A stretch of DNA of 64,000 nucleotides from Peronospora farinosa (taxonomy: Eukaryota > Oomycota > Peronosporomycetes > Peronosporales > Peronosporaceae). Under the pieces are notes generated by a model. It searched no databases. It was not told the DNA's origin and saw nothing but the letters and a program-made list of their open reading frames with translations. Shown here in pieces: positions 1 to 10,412 of this stretch (within the stretch, counting starts at the first letter, position 1; each line of letters opens with the position of its first letter). The translations under genes were made by a program, and so were the position numbers. The stretch is from positions 372,001 to 436,000 of the forward strand of contig CANTFK010000343.1 in the NCBI GenBank assembly GCA_947646735.1, in the 5' to 3' direction.

Positions 1-401
1 CTATGACTGCGCAGAAGGTGTATCCCTTACAAGGCGAGCTACACAGAACTAACCTGCGTGGGAAGGGTAACGTGCGAAGCCACCTGCACAAGCTTTTTAT
101 AATTTAAAATCAGCTTGATAATTTAGGCTCGCCCGTAGATATCTTGCTGAGGGTAGATTGAATGCTTCTTCTGTCTTACAGCACTAACGTGCTATGAGGA
201 ATAATGACGCAAAGTCTTATTCAGCTTTAATATGACGAAGTACACCCCAGAGCTACTTTGAGAGGTGATCATCACTGCTGATTCAAGGATTGAAGAACGG
301 GAAGGTAATATCTTCGGCTACAAAGAGCGAAAGAGGACCTAAGGTACGCGCGGTGGCAGTTAATAAGGTAGGATGCCGCACAAACCTTTGAACAAGAAGT
401 C

Positions 402-1012
402 AGCATCCAAGACAAGGAGTAATGGGTGTTTTAATGGTAATGGAACCCATTTCAAACGTGATTGCACGGATCTGGATGGAAAAAAGAACGCAAAAACATG
501 TTACGCGTGTTCAGGCAGGACACCATTAGATTAGGAAGTTGAAGAAGATCGAGACGATAAAAACAAAGATGCACAATAGCGCGCCGTCGTGATTGGATAA
601 GAAATGCCGTGTGCTTCTAAATGCCAGACAATCGTGGGTCAATCGACTGTAGAGGCGGAATATGACGCCGCGTGTGAAGCTTGTATGGAAGGCCAAAGAC
701 TGCAAAACGTCATTATCCAAGTATTCTGAGATGAATACCAAAATTAGTATGGTATTGGCAATCAAGCCGCCTTCGTAATGGCAACGAATCCAATATACAG
801 CCACAGAGAAAGGCACATTGAGCTACGCTGGAGTTACGTTCAAGATCAAGTGGCGAAAAAACATGTGGATCTGTGGGAGGTGAAGACCAATGCCAACCCA
901 TTCGACATTTTGATGAAACCTTTGGCATGCGACAGACTCAAGAAGTTATGCGTTATAATCGGTTTAACAAAGCAGCAGCTATCCAAAGTGACGGACAAAA
1001 TTTTGGAAGAAG
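402..1012 (+). mobile_element. Copia remnant: gag zinc knuckle joined to RNase H end
   Basis: The plus strand reads a CCHC-like gag segment around 430-510 (GTHFKRDC, then CYAC), followed with little between by the C-terminal part of a Ty1/Copia RNase H at about 640-990. The RNase H part shows VEAEYDAACEACMEGQ, NQAAFVMATNP, SHRERHIELRW and NPFDILMKPLACDRL, which are landmarks of the Copia pol end. Several in-frame stops interrupt it, so it is dead. The protease, integrase and reverse transcriptase that should lie between are missing, which points to a large internal deletion. Sequence after about 1013 begins TGTTAGGGACAC and could be the 3' LTR, but no second copy is present to confirm it. Confidence 0.7.
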
Positions 1013-1742
1013 GCGTGTTAGGGACACAACTATTTTTAATACAGAGGAAGTAAGTTGAAGTAGATTTTGGTATCAGCATAGGAGTGATTGCCTGAGAAAT
1101 GAATTAGTGCAGTGCAGGATAATTGAACTCAGTCCTAAATTTACCTTGAACTCAACAAGTTGTTTGTCAGTGCGTTCGAGTGCATATTCTCTTAGCTTCT
1201 ATGGCGGATATCGCTCATGAAGTGAAGAAAGGAAAAAATGGCTCTCCTGCTTGCTGGCTGTAAGAAAGTTTTGGTCGCCGATTGTGGTTGTAGAAAGCTA
1301 TTCATATAACCTGGAATCTCTCTAATAACTTGCTCTATGCTGACATCGTATGAACAGTACGTCGTTAGAGGTACTGTATCCGTGATATCGTAAGCGTTGC
1401 ATGTAATATCAGCAAGCCCGACGCAGAGACAATCCTAGGACCGCTGGTGGTATGATAAGGAAAAAGGGGAATTGTATCACAAACCTAATATATCCGCCAA
1501 GCGCTCCTAGCCTAAGTACTTGCATGATCATATTTGTCGATATGTAGAAAAGACAACACGCATCAGACTAACAAATAAAATCTCCTCCAATAATCGTTAG
1601 CACGAACATAAAGGTCAATAGATTTTCTAATAATCCTCTATTGTGCGTAGTTTCGTTTCTGATGTCTCAAACGTAGATCTCGGTGATGGCATAACTCGCT
1701 CATGTTATTGCAACTCGATACGAGTTCGTAGCTCCTCCTATC
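1013..1742. other. A/T-rich non-coding stretch between two Copia remnants
   Basis: I find no convincing coding frame here. It lies directly behind a Copia pol end, so part of it may be Copia LTR or flanking target sequence. Nothing more can be supported. Confidence 0.4.
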
Positions 1743-2480
1743 TCAGTGTGTAAAGTGCCTTTGCCATAATGTCAGCTGGCATGTGAGAGCCTTCACAGAT
1801 TTCTGTCTTGAAAACCCCACGTTTGGCGTGTGACTTCCACGAACTTGAATTGCAAGTCGATGTGCTTCACCTTTGATAATAAATATCTCGGTAAGTTGCT
1901 TTAGTGGTGCTCGATTATCGACTGTAAGCGACATTGTCATCACACAAGATATACCCATCTCCCCAAGCAATTCTTAAATTCCAACTATTTCTGCAACCAC
2001 GATCGACGTCGAAGTAAACTCTGCTTCCATAGTAGACCGAGAGCCTTCCCCTGTTTGCGGGTGACCCATACACCTGACATACCTGTCACTTTAATATAGC
2101 CTCCAAAGACCAATTTCCGATCGGTCTTGTCAGCAGCAAAACCTGCATCACTATAACCCACCAAGCTGATAGGTGTGGCCGGATCGTCATATCCTTGCAT
2201 TCGTAGACGAAAGTCTTTTGACACATGGAGGTACTTGGCTATTTTCTTGGCAAGTTTTCCAATCACTTTCAGTCGGGCAGTGGGTACGCCTTGTCACACG
2301 ATGTACCGCAAACGAAATATCGGAGCGGGTGCAACGCGATATCCATATCCAGCTCCCCACCAGTGATTAGAATCTCGCACAGTAAGCTCATTTGGTGCAG
2401 AACAAGTACAGAGCATGACATCATATTCGACAACATCATCAGTCGTAACATCAAAAAGAAATTTTTGTTCCATTAAAATT
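1743..2480 (-). mobile_element. Copia remnant: end of reverse transcriptase and RNase H
   Basis: Read on the minus strand this gives the usual Copia order. Near 2370-2480 is a degraded end of RT. Then come MIGKLAKKIAKYL and YSDAGFAADKTDRKLVFGGYI (the 'YSDADWAGD' region opening RNase H), then LGEMGISCV, TVDNRAPLKQL and a segment ending in TLWQRHFTH. Frameshifts separate the blocks (about 2454-2269, 2266-1985 and 1970-1743), so it is a pseudogene. It abuts the outer LTR of Gypsy A1, which may have inserted into this older Copia copy. Confidence 0.75.
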
Positions 2481-2642
2481 TCTTAGACCCAGTACCTTAT
2501 AGCATATTCACGATTGTGACTTTTTGATCGATTTCATAACCTTCTTTTTTTTATTGTAAAAGATTCACATTCCGAGAAAGTTACGCGCAATGTCCAAGCT
2601 CTTCACAAAGATCCCCAAGTCACTTCATATATATATATATCT

Positions 2643-2988
2643 TGTAACGGGATTAGAACGTACCGTAAGCTAGCCTACACGCGCGCTTGAGGAAGACTTA
2701 AGCCCAAGTATGAGATACTAAGTAGTTTTACCTCTTATTTTTATTTTGGTTTTTAATTTGTATAAATTACGAAGATTTATAAGTCGTAATAAATACGACA
2801 GTGTTCCCGCCTTTCGGAAACCACACATTTTCAGGTTAATTTATCATTGGTCCATATTGGGATTTTAGGCCCCAATCATAAACCATTAATAAATTGCCAC
2901 ACTGTGCACGCTATTCGAGCACAGCACCTGCATACATATGTAATTGTTTATTTCTGTTAATGTTATATATGCAATGTGGCCCATCGCA
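2643..2988 (-). repeat. 3' LTR of Gypsy A1
   Basis: Begins and ends with the TG...CA signature (plus strand TGTAACGGG ... CCCATCGCA). It aligns with the A2 3' LTR and with the 5' LTRs through blocks such as GGTCCATATTGG and TCGTATT. It is much more diverged from the A2 3' LTR than the adjoining inner arms are from each other. The antisense frame starts 79 bp inside its inner edge. Confidence 0.85.
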
Positions 2989-3067
2989 TCACTCCCTTCT
3001 CAAGACAGCACTCGCCAACCGTAAGTACTCAACTGTCGAGACTCCAAACTTTACAAACGAACAAACG

Positions 3068-4400
3068 ATGTCCGACCACACGACATCCAACACCGCAGCA
3101 CTACCAAGCACCATCAGAGGGAGTGCAACCATCCTCGTGATGGACCAACAACGCATCTCTATGACTTGTCCTAAGCTCGCGCTCCGGACTCACTGGAAAC
3201 GATGCAGGACTTCTTCCGGCATTTTCGAAAGCTGCGTGGAAAGAGTCTTGATGGGATCGGATACGAGGCCCTGCAACATTCTTGGTGCGCCTTCATCCGA
3301 CGTTGGAATCGGATGCTCGAGGGCGGCAGCAGTTTCCAACTGTGGCTCGCCAATTAAGAGGACCTTCGTGCCGATCACTCCATCGGCGTGCTACGCGAAA
3401 AGGTGTGTGAGAATGCTTGGAATGAGAAACACGTTCATGCCAACGAAGGATGCCAATTTTGCGACTCAATGCTACATCCATCTCACGATGACTGGCAACG
3501 ACAAATCGCTGAGTGTCAACTCAGTGAACGCGAACGATGTTGGATAGCGAAGTATGAGCCAGTCTGAGCGAACGGAGTATCTAAATTATTCGTGGTGCAC
3601 CTCGTTGGCAGCACTACTCGCGACAGCGGAGTCGATCTCCGCTGAATGATCAGCGCAGGGCAGTTACATGCTCGCCTGACCGTCCTGCTGCAAGTTCTTC
3701 GTCTCGTGGTCGTCGTGTTATTATATTTACCACGACGTTCTCGCTCACGTCATCGTTCTCGTTCTCCACGGCATGAATCACCCCACCGTTCGCGTTTAGC
3801 ACGAGAACATTCGCGCTCGCGCACGCATCGGAGTAGCCCGATTTCATGGGCTCGTATGACTGAATAACATCTGGAACGTCACGAAGAAGCGAGGAACGAG
3901 GATCGCACGTATCCTCATCGGGTAAAAACCCAAGCCAGCGTATACAATACTGCGCGCGAATAGAACCGCGCGCTTCCCATGAGCCGACTGGATCACTCAC
4001 TGAACGAGGAGGGTCTTCGTGGCCACAATACGATTCACAATCCAGCGTACCTGGCCTTCCGTATCCCCAAGCGGCAGTCGGCCCTCGCGATTGTAATGCT
4101 GGCGTCCTGGTTGTCCAGGACTATGATGATCAGGCTGTAAAAAAGGTAGCCGATGCTCAGCTGGAAGCTGAGGCTGCCCTTGAGCGTGCTGCACAGGCGG
4201 AGAAGACCGCGAACGCAAATTCGGCATTCGAACCGTGAACTATTCGAACGGATGCGGGTTCTGGAACCCCAGGGTCTTGGTCATGCACAGACAAACCGCA
4301 ACCGTACGCGATGTCATCAGCGCGTCAAGCACGACAGGAAGGCCGATAGACCTACAAACCCCTCGAAACCAGCTCGAGAAGCGTGGTCGGTCGATATTCT
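3068..4400 (+). pseudogene. Antisense accessory ORF of Gypsy A1 (Cys-rich plus coiled coil)
   Basis: Opposite to pol, an ATG at 3068 opens a frame starting MSDHTTSNTAALPS. After one frameshift near 3200 it continues as MQDFFRHFRKLRGKSL, then ALQHSWCAFIRRWNR near 3270-3310. A Cys-bearing block at about 3390-3568 reads KVCENAW, then CQFC, then AECQLSERERCWIAKYE. A helical Ala/Glu-rich segment at about 4108-4203 reads DQAVKKVADAQLEAEAALER. The Cys-rich block is homologous in frame to the one in Gypsy B (10,606-10,930), so the antisense frame is shared between two element families. It is broken here by frameshifts and a stop after the Cys block. Function unknown. Expression from the 3' LTR in antisense direction is inference. 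Confidence 0.6.
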
Positions 4401-7160
4401 TCCGGCCGCCTGACGTAGAGCGTCGGGTGAAGTCGCAACGAAGAGGGAACGTCCAGTGTGTAAGATCACCGATCGCCTTCGGAACCTTGAATGAACCGAT
4501 GAATCGTGGCGAGAGAGTGAAGCTCACGGTCTTTTATGTTCAAATGTAGTAACCTTATCTAAGGCGAAGACTGTTGCTTCTACTCCACGCGGTCAGTTCA
4601 ATGGACAGCGCAGACATTGGCTGACCCGTCTTCTGGTAAGCGTGCACCTACTACCAACTACGCGCCGATTGAGTAGGAGCGACCAATTTATGACATGATT
4701 GTGTCAGATTTTAAACTTTAACGTCAAGCCAACACCATACTGAAGTGCGTCGCGTGTAACGCGACGCACTTCAGTATGCAGTGGACAAGCAGAAATAGAA
4801 TGCTGATAAATATGGCAATAAAAACATTAGTATAAGCGAAAAAGGTGATCGTGTGTTGCTGTCGACCGAAGGTCTAAGGGATTCAGCGGTTACTAACCTA
4901 GGCGCGAGCAAACGGTCCTTGTTGAGCACCGTTATCCCCCTAAAGCGGATCTACAAGGTGCCGTGGGTCGCCCCACGGCAAGAAGAGTAGGAACTCAAGG
5001 GTGGTGTGTCGTATTCACAAAAATGGCGTTAACCTTGTTGACGCGTGTACGGCATTGTTGAGTGCGAGCTCAGCGAGTGGTAAAATGCAATCCATCTTGT
5101 GAATGGCGTAGCGTAACTTCGAACAACGTCTTCGAGGTCCCGGTTCACGCGCTCACTTTGCCCATCCGTTTTCGTATGGGTCGCAGTCGACATCAGCAGT
5201 TTTGTCCCAAGGAGCTCGAACAGTGACGTCCAAAATGCGGACGTGAATTGTGGATCACGGTCCGAAACAATGTTTTCTGACAGGCCATGATGATGAAACA
5301 CCGCGTCAATAAAGTGCGCCGCGGTCTCTGCCACGGTGATCTTAGCGTGAACAGGCACTGGATGTGTCATCTTGCTGAATCTGTCAACAAAAACCAGTAT
5401 GTTCGTTCGAGCTTGACTATCGGGCACAAGTCCGAAGATGAAGTCCATTGAAACTGATCGCCAGGCCTCGGCTGCAATCGGCAACGATTGCAAGGGAGCA
5501 TGCGAAGATGGAGATGGCTTCACACACTGGCAGATTTCGCACGTTCGAATCCAGTTGCGTACCCACTTATACATGTGGGGCCAGAAGAAGTCTCGAGACA
5601 CAGCCGCGAAAGTCTTTTCGCGGCCTGCTAGAAGAGGCATCGTCATACTTGTGGATGATTCTTGCACGCAAATCCATGTTGTTAACGATCACTGTGCGAG
5701 GAGCATCGAATTGATCGATATTTTACAGATGCAAATCCTATTTCAAGCTGTACTGATGAATATGATCACGCTTGGTTCGGGATAAGCTCCCAGTACAACA
5801 TTGCTGGGAGCACGCAGATAACCGATAATGTCAGCATAATCTGAATCGTTCTTGTACGCTTTAACGATCTCATCAAATAAACACAGCTCGGATGTGACCC
5901 GAGTTAGGTTCAGCGATACACACATCGATCATCATCATCCTCGTCATCAGTCGCCTGACGACTCAGAGCAGTCTGAGGATCGTAGTGACAGAGCGGCGGC
6001 GAGAATATTGCTCTTTCCTGGCTTATAACTTACGAAGAAGTTGTACTCAGAGAAGAATGAGAGCCATCGTTCCATCCTTTGGGACAGGTGTGGGCTCTTC
6101 ATCGCTATGCGCAGCGATGCATGGTCGGTATACAGAGCAAACGTGCGCACAAAGGAGATGCACGCGAAACTTGATGAGTGCGTAGCGCATAGATAATAAC
6201 TCCTTGTCGTGAACCGGATAGTGGTTCTCAGCTGGCTTCATCTGTCGCAACTAATAGCTCACTACTCGTTCACGGCCCTCATCATCAAATTGCATGAGGG
6301 CACAACCGATTGCAAAATCACTGGCATCGCATACCACGTGGAACGGCTTGGAGTCGTCTGATAGGACCAGAACGAGCGCTAACGCCAGGTTCTTCTTTAC
6401 TGCTTCAAAAGATACTTGGTGCTCGGGACGCCACGAACACGTGGTGTCTTTCTTCGAGAGTGACGAAAAGGCTGTATAGAACCAGCATAATCCTTTGTGT
6501 ACTTATGCAAGAAATTAGCCAAGCCGAGCCACTGGCGCAGCTCCGTAGGGTTCTTGGGTGTAGACCACGAACAGATGGGCGACACCTTCTCTGGATCAGC
6601 TCGAACTCCCGATTTACTCAAATAGCAACCCAACACCGGAATATCCGGTGCACAAAAGACACGCTTCTTGAGATTCGCATAAAACTTGTTGTCCCGCATA
6701 ACTTGAAACACTTGCTTCAGGTGTTGAAAGCGAACTTGGACTTCGCTGAGTTGCTCTTAGCGCGACTGCGGAAACCCCTGTTCAATCGCATTAATGATAC
6801 GCGGGAACCCCTATTCGACCGCGTTGTCCTCGTCGATATCCTCGCTGTGGAGCGAGGAGTCACTGTCACTTGTGTCTCGAAGAACAGCACAAGCTGTACC
6901 GAGAGGACGATTTCTCGCTCTGTGCACCGCCTGTGTCGTGGAATCACGATCCACGACTGTGACGCTGGGCCAGTCACTTGGCGACACCAAAAGATGGGTA
7001 AATACTTCACTGACGTCGAACTTGCGTTGACGTCTCACTGATTTGGCTAGCTAGTCGATATGGGGCTTATAACGTTCCAACCATGGTATGTTCAGTATGC
7101 AATCGAATGCATAATTCATCGCGATCACCAAGAAATCATCATTACTGCGAAAACCGTCAA
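3850..7160 (-). pseudogene. pol remains of Gypsy A1 (RT thumb, RNase H, integrase, chromodomain)
   Basis: Blocks in order on the minus strand: RT thumb and connection at 6397-6711 (NLKKRVFCAPDIPVLGCY, VRADPEK, LRQWLGLANFLHKY). RNase H at about 5947-6395 (CDASDFAIGCALMQF, PVHDKELLSMRYAL, YTDHASLRIAM, SYKPGKSN). Integrase at 5029-5667 (CEICQCVKP zinc half, MDFIFGL, DRDPQFTSAFW, TKTDGQSERVN). A piece of the C-terminal barrel at about 4240-4540 (LSPRFIGSFKV). A chromodomain-like tail at 3850-3990 (IRWLGFLPDEDTCDPRS). The RT palm with the catalytic Asp pair is absent; sequence near 6780 passes straight to the thumb. A segment of about 365 bp near 4550-4915 is inverted relative to pol. Not functional. 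Confidence 0.85.
4736..4778. repeat. Perfect 43-bp palindrome (20-bp stems, 3-base loop)
   Basis: CATACTGAAGTGCGTCGCGT, then GTA, then its exact reverse complement. It sits inside the inverted piece of pol, in place of the coding stretch expected just before the 'VDKQK' block. The same palindrome is at 20404-20446 in A2. A related half (CATACTGAAGTGCGT followed by GTAA) is at 37349, so it may be the fused ends of a small TA-target inverted-repeat element. Confidence 0.9.
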
Positions 7161-7169
7161 ACGTCTACT

Positions 7170-8511
7170 TCGCGCCGCGATACGCGTGTGGTTTTCCGTC
7201 AGTCAACTTGACGACGACTTGGCCAGGTCCCTCACGGACCTGGATGCTGGGAGGCAGCATCGAAAAAAAAATTGCAAGCGAGCCTTTTCGTCCCTTCTGA
7301 GTCCAGGAGTGCTCGTAGAGGTCGCCGGACACCGACGACATGTAAACTGACAATAATCAGACATGAACCACCACTCGTAGTGGTGGCATTTAATCGTACG
7401 CGCTGTGCAGGAGGACTGGAAGGTTGAGCTTCCACGGGAGACCCGGACCTCCATTTCAACCAGTAGGGCTCCCTGCATTTACTGGTCCCGACCGTTTTTG
7501 GATGCGCGGCCGGTACAGCACCCTCATGATGGGCATCCACTCCATGCGACAATATCGGCGCCGACGCGCGGCACTCAGCCACGCGATGCCCTGTCTTTCG
7601 ACAATGAAAGCAAACCATGCGACGCCCGGTGCGAGAGTCACCCTTAGTTGTAGTAACACGTCGTCGGTCATCTGACGACTCAATCACGTCGATCTTCATA
7701 GGTTCCGGACCAGAAGGCCGGGGAACGGTAACAATTGAGGTATTGGCGTAGGCCTTGGTGACCCTTAAATCCTCGCGGAGGGCAATGGCAAATGCCTCCT
7801 CCAATGTGGCAAGCTACGCGCACTCGAGCGATAAGCGGGTCTGACCTTCACGCATACCATCCACAAAGCCATTCACCTACGTTTACATGTTCATAGGATG
7901 CGTGATAATACACGACGTCAGATGCCGAGCCATCTGCACGTAGTCGCGCATCGCCACTTTACCCTGTCGCATAGACAAAACCTTGAGCGCACCAACTTTT
8001 CCTCTTGCGGTGGCTCGAGGGCAATACGAAGATCGTCCTGCATGGTGTCTAGGATGGGGAACGCGTGCTCGTTTACAACGAGCTTACCAAAAAGCCCATT
8101 CCTTGACGTTCCCGGTGGGGCGGGAAAGAAGGAAGTTGACCTTTTCTTGGGGCGCCTCGAGAAACCTCAAGACGATGGCGATGTCGACTTCTTGGAACTA
8201 TCGATTCAGCGACAACCGATCTTTAACTTCTCCTGAGTAGGAAGATTTTTCTATCTTCACGGCTTTATTCCGTGAAGATTGCGAGGGAGTTAAACTTCTC
8301 CGTTTGGATTCGGCGAGCTCACGTGCCATAAACTCATGTATGGCGAGACGTTGCGCATCAGGGGTCGCTGATCTCATCAGCTACGCGACGATTTCCTCTC
8401 CTGATATCGCCGCGAGGTGATTAAGCGCATCCCACTCAACACCAGTGAGATGGGGGAAGGTCGCGTGCTCCAGACAAATACGGGAGCGTCAAAGTACGAA
8501 GATTCACTCAT
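7170..8511 (-). pseudogene. gag and protease of Gypsy A1
   Basis: The ATG at 8511 (MSESSYFDAPVF) is just downstream of the primer site. Further blocks are MARELAES, SYSG..DRLSLNR, a capsid part with [18 protein letters not shown], and EEAFAIALREDL. A CCHC zinc knuckle CFHCRKTGHRVAEC follows near 7620. The protease motif that should read DSGA is DSEG near 7295. Premature stops and frameshifts split it. In the related 43.6-44.9 kb copy the same blocks are better preserved, which supports the reading. Confidence 0.8.
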
Positions 8512-8527
8512 CCCAAACTCGGAAAAA

Positions 8528-8550
8528 GGAAGGACTACTAAGTGCTACCA
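8528..8550 (-). other. Primer binding site of Gypsy A1
   Basis: Two bases inside the 5' LTR the minus strand reads TGGTAGCACTTAGTAG. TGGTAGCA matches the 3' end of an initiator methionine tRNA (TGCTACCA). The same block follows the 5' LTR of every Gypsy of family A, C and E in this window. Confidence 0.75.
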
Positions 8551-8552
8551 GG

Positions 8553-8890
8553 TGGAATAAGGCTAGAACGTAACGTCACTAGCTCACATGTGCGTTTGGG
8601 GGAGACTTAAGCCTAAGTATATGTATTAAGTAATTTTATTCTTATTTTTATATTTGTTTTTTAACTCGTGCGAAGATTATTATGTTGTAGCAAATACGAC
8701 AGTGTTCCCGCCTTTCGGGAACCACACATTTTCAGGTTAATTTATCATCGGTCCATATTGGAACTTTAGGCCTTAATACATAAACCAATAAAAAATGGCC
8801 ACGCTGCGCCCGCTATTTGGGCGCGGCACCTGCCTACATATGTAATTGTTCATTTATGTCAATGTTGTGTGTGTAATGAGGCCCATTACA
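8553..8890 (-). repeat. 5' LTR of Gypsy A1
   Basis: 338 bp with TG...CA ends on the minus strand, adjoining the primer site. It is the mirror copy of 16282-16619 and nearly identical to it, but differs strongly from both 3' LTRs. The original insertion is therefore old, while the copying between arms is recent. Confidence 0.85.
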
Positions 8891-10412
8891 GTGATGGGGT
8901 GTAAACGTTACACAACTAGCAATACTTGATTGTATGTTACATAAGTCTTTATATGCTACAATCGAGATAGCGGGTGAGGCCATTCGTAATTCTAATCGCA
9001 GGTAAGTGAGAATCAGTCTCATTATCAGCCAATAGGAGGAGAGAGCTGTAGCTGAAAGGTTTTCATGCGTTTGGTAACCACTCTACGCGCCGCTCAGGAG
9101 CCTGAACCAATAGAGATCGATGCAATCGGGCCAGCTGCAGGTCATAGGCGTGCTTCCAGTCACAGTTCTAGAAAGCCTGCAACAGCGAAGAACCTGGTCT
9201 GGTCTTCTTCCGCTGTCGTAAGCCTGGTCATCGCGCAGCCTTCTGCCGCGCGCCTGCACCATTGATCGCTGTCGCCGAGTCTGGCGTCTCCGTCTCCCTC
9301 ACCGGGCAGCCAAAAAACGGCGAGAACCAGTAGGCGCGGGGCGTCCTACTGGGCAAAGACGGAAGAACGTGCCTACGGTGGTGACACGTTCTCCTATTAC
9401 CGCTGTGAATTATGCGCAGCTGAATGCCACCACGTCATGCAATGATCCTCGTTTGATTGTGCTCAGTGTTCGCGTCGACAGTGCGTCGCGTTACATCGCG
9501 CTTTGCTGGACTCCGGCGCGACGAACGATTTTTTCCGCGCCGACAGTATGTCGATCCCCCCCTAACGGCTGCATGTCCGTGAGTCTCCTGGGGAGATGGT
9601 CGTTAAGTATGCAGACGGAAAGCCTCGCACGCACCGGAAACATTCGGTGGTGTTCCCTTACCGGTTCGATACTTTTACCAGTAGTGATGAAATACAAGTT
9701 ATTGACTCGAGTGGATCCTTTGACTGTATTTTTGGGATGCCGTGGCTTGCGCGGCATCGAACCGACATTGATTGGCTGAACCGTACTGTCCAGCCACGTG
9801 ACATCGATGTTAAAGCGGTACTCGCAGTCCTTGATTGCCCTGCCAGTACGTGGCAGCATGTTTCCGTCGTGGATCCCGATCCCACGACTCATCCTACCCC
9901 CCGAGTGTGCGATGAATGGTGTACAACTATGCAACGTGCTCCTCCTCAGTCGAACAGCGGTTCCTGAGTCAAGAATTTAACCCGCAGCAGTGGCTTTGGG
10001 TGTCGCACGGTCGAGCAGCGATTCCGCGCATGCAAAATCTTCCAAAACCGTACTGAAGCAGAGGCTTCCGGTACGTCACGAGCGTGAAGTGGCACCCGTT
10101 TCCGTCCACGTTGAGGATACCACGCCGAGGCAGGGGCCTCCGGCGAGTTACGCGGAAGCAGTGGCTTCCGTACGCCCAGTTGATTATCCGGTTTGTGTTT
10201 CTGTGTCGCGACGACGTAGACGGTGCCGTGCGCGTCATCACTTCATTGTGCCGTCGAGCTCTTCCCCGCCGACTCCGCTTCTTGAGACCATTAATGTCGT
10301 TAACATGACTGGTGTTGATCCATCCAGCCATCCGTCGCAAGTCGCAATTCCGCCTCGCGATGCGTCTGGAATCACGCAGCTGCCGAACTTACTTGGGAAG
10401 AGATGCTGCGTG
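8891..10412 (+). mobile_element. Gypsy B fragment in left arm (gag knuckle and protease region)
   Basis: Plus-strand copy of the part of Gypsy B that also lies at 14,771-16,281 (minus) and, in a third copy, at 46,120-47,110. It begins with about 170 bp of unassigned sequence. Then comes AAQEPEPIEIDAIGP, a broken zinc-knuckle region, a protease part with ALCWTPARRT where ALLDSGATN is expected one frame over, and MVVKYADGKPRTH with DSSGSFDCIFGMPWLARHRTDIDWLNRTV. It stops abruptly near 10,412 where the normal continuation into RT is replaced by sequence from the B 3' region. Confidence 0.8.

Larger units (their letters stand above)
2643..8890 (-). mobile_element. Gypsy element A1 (left arm copy, defective)
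   Basis: A Ty3/Gypsy element on the minus strand: 5' LTR 8553-8890, primer site 8528-8550, gag and protease about 7170-8511, pol remains about 3850-7160, an antisense frame at 3068-4400, and 3' LTR 2643-2988. LTR ends are TG...CA type. Frames are broken throughout and the RT catalytic core is deleted. Bases inward of about 3955 are nearly identical to element A2 in inverted orientation. Bases outward of 3955, including the 3' LTR, differ at roughly one site in six or seven. The flanking bases do not form a target-site duplication (tatct on the left, gtgat on the right), unlike A2. Confidence 0.9.
3955..10412 (+). repeat. Left arm of a near-identical long inverted repeat
   Basis: Bases 3955-10412 pair with 14760-21240 in reverse complement with only scattered single-base changes and one 14-bp indel (present in the right arm near 20,591, absent here near 4583). 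Corresponding positions sum to about 25,172-25,195. Identity drops sharply at about 3955, inside element A (GCGCAGTATTG here, GCGCAAGTATTT in the other arm). It ends near 10,400-10,412 inside Gypsy B. Confidence 0.9.

Noticed and set aside
2894..3547. 217-codon ORF as one protein
   Set aside because: It mixes LTR sequence with the antisense frame; the Cys block homologous to Gypsy B is in a different frame, so the true antisense ORF needs a frameshift here.
6310..7041. 243-codon plus-strand ORF, also at 18,130-18,861 minus
   Set aside because: It lies antisense to RT thumb and RNase H of element A, is present twice only because the arms are copies, and has no counterpart in B or C. Shadow frame.
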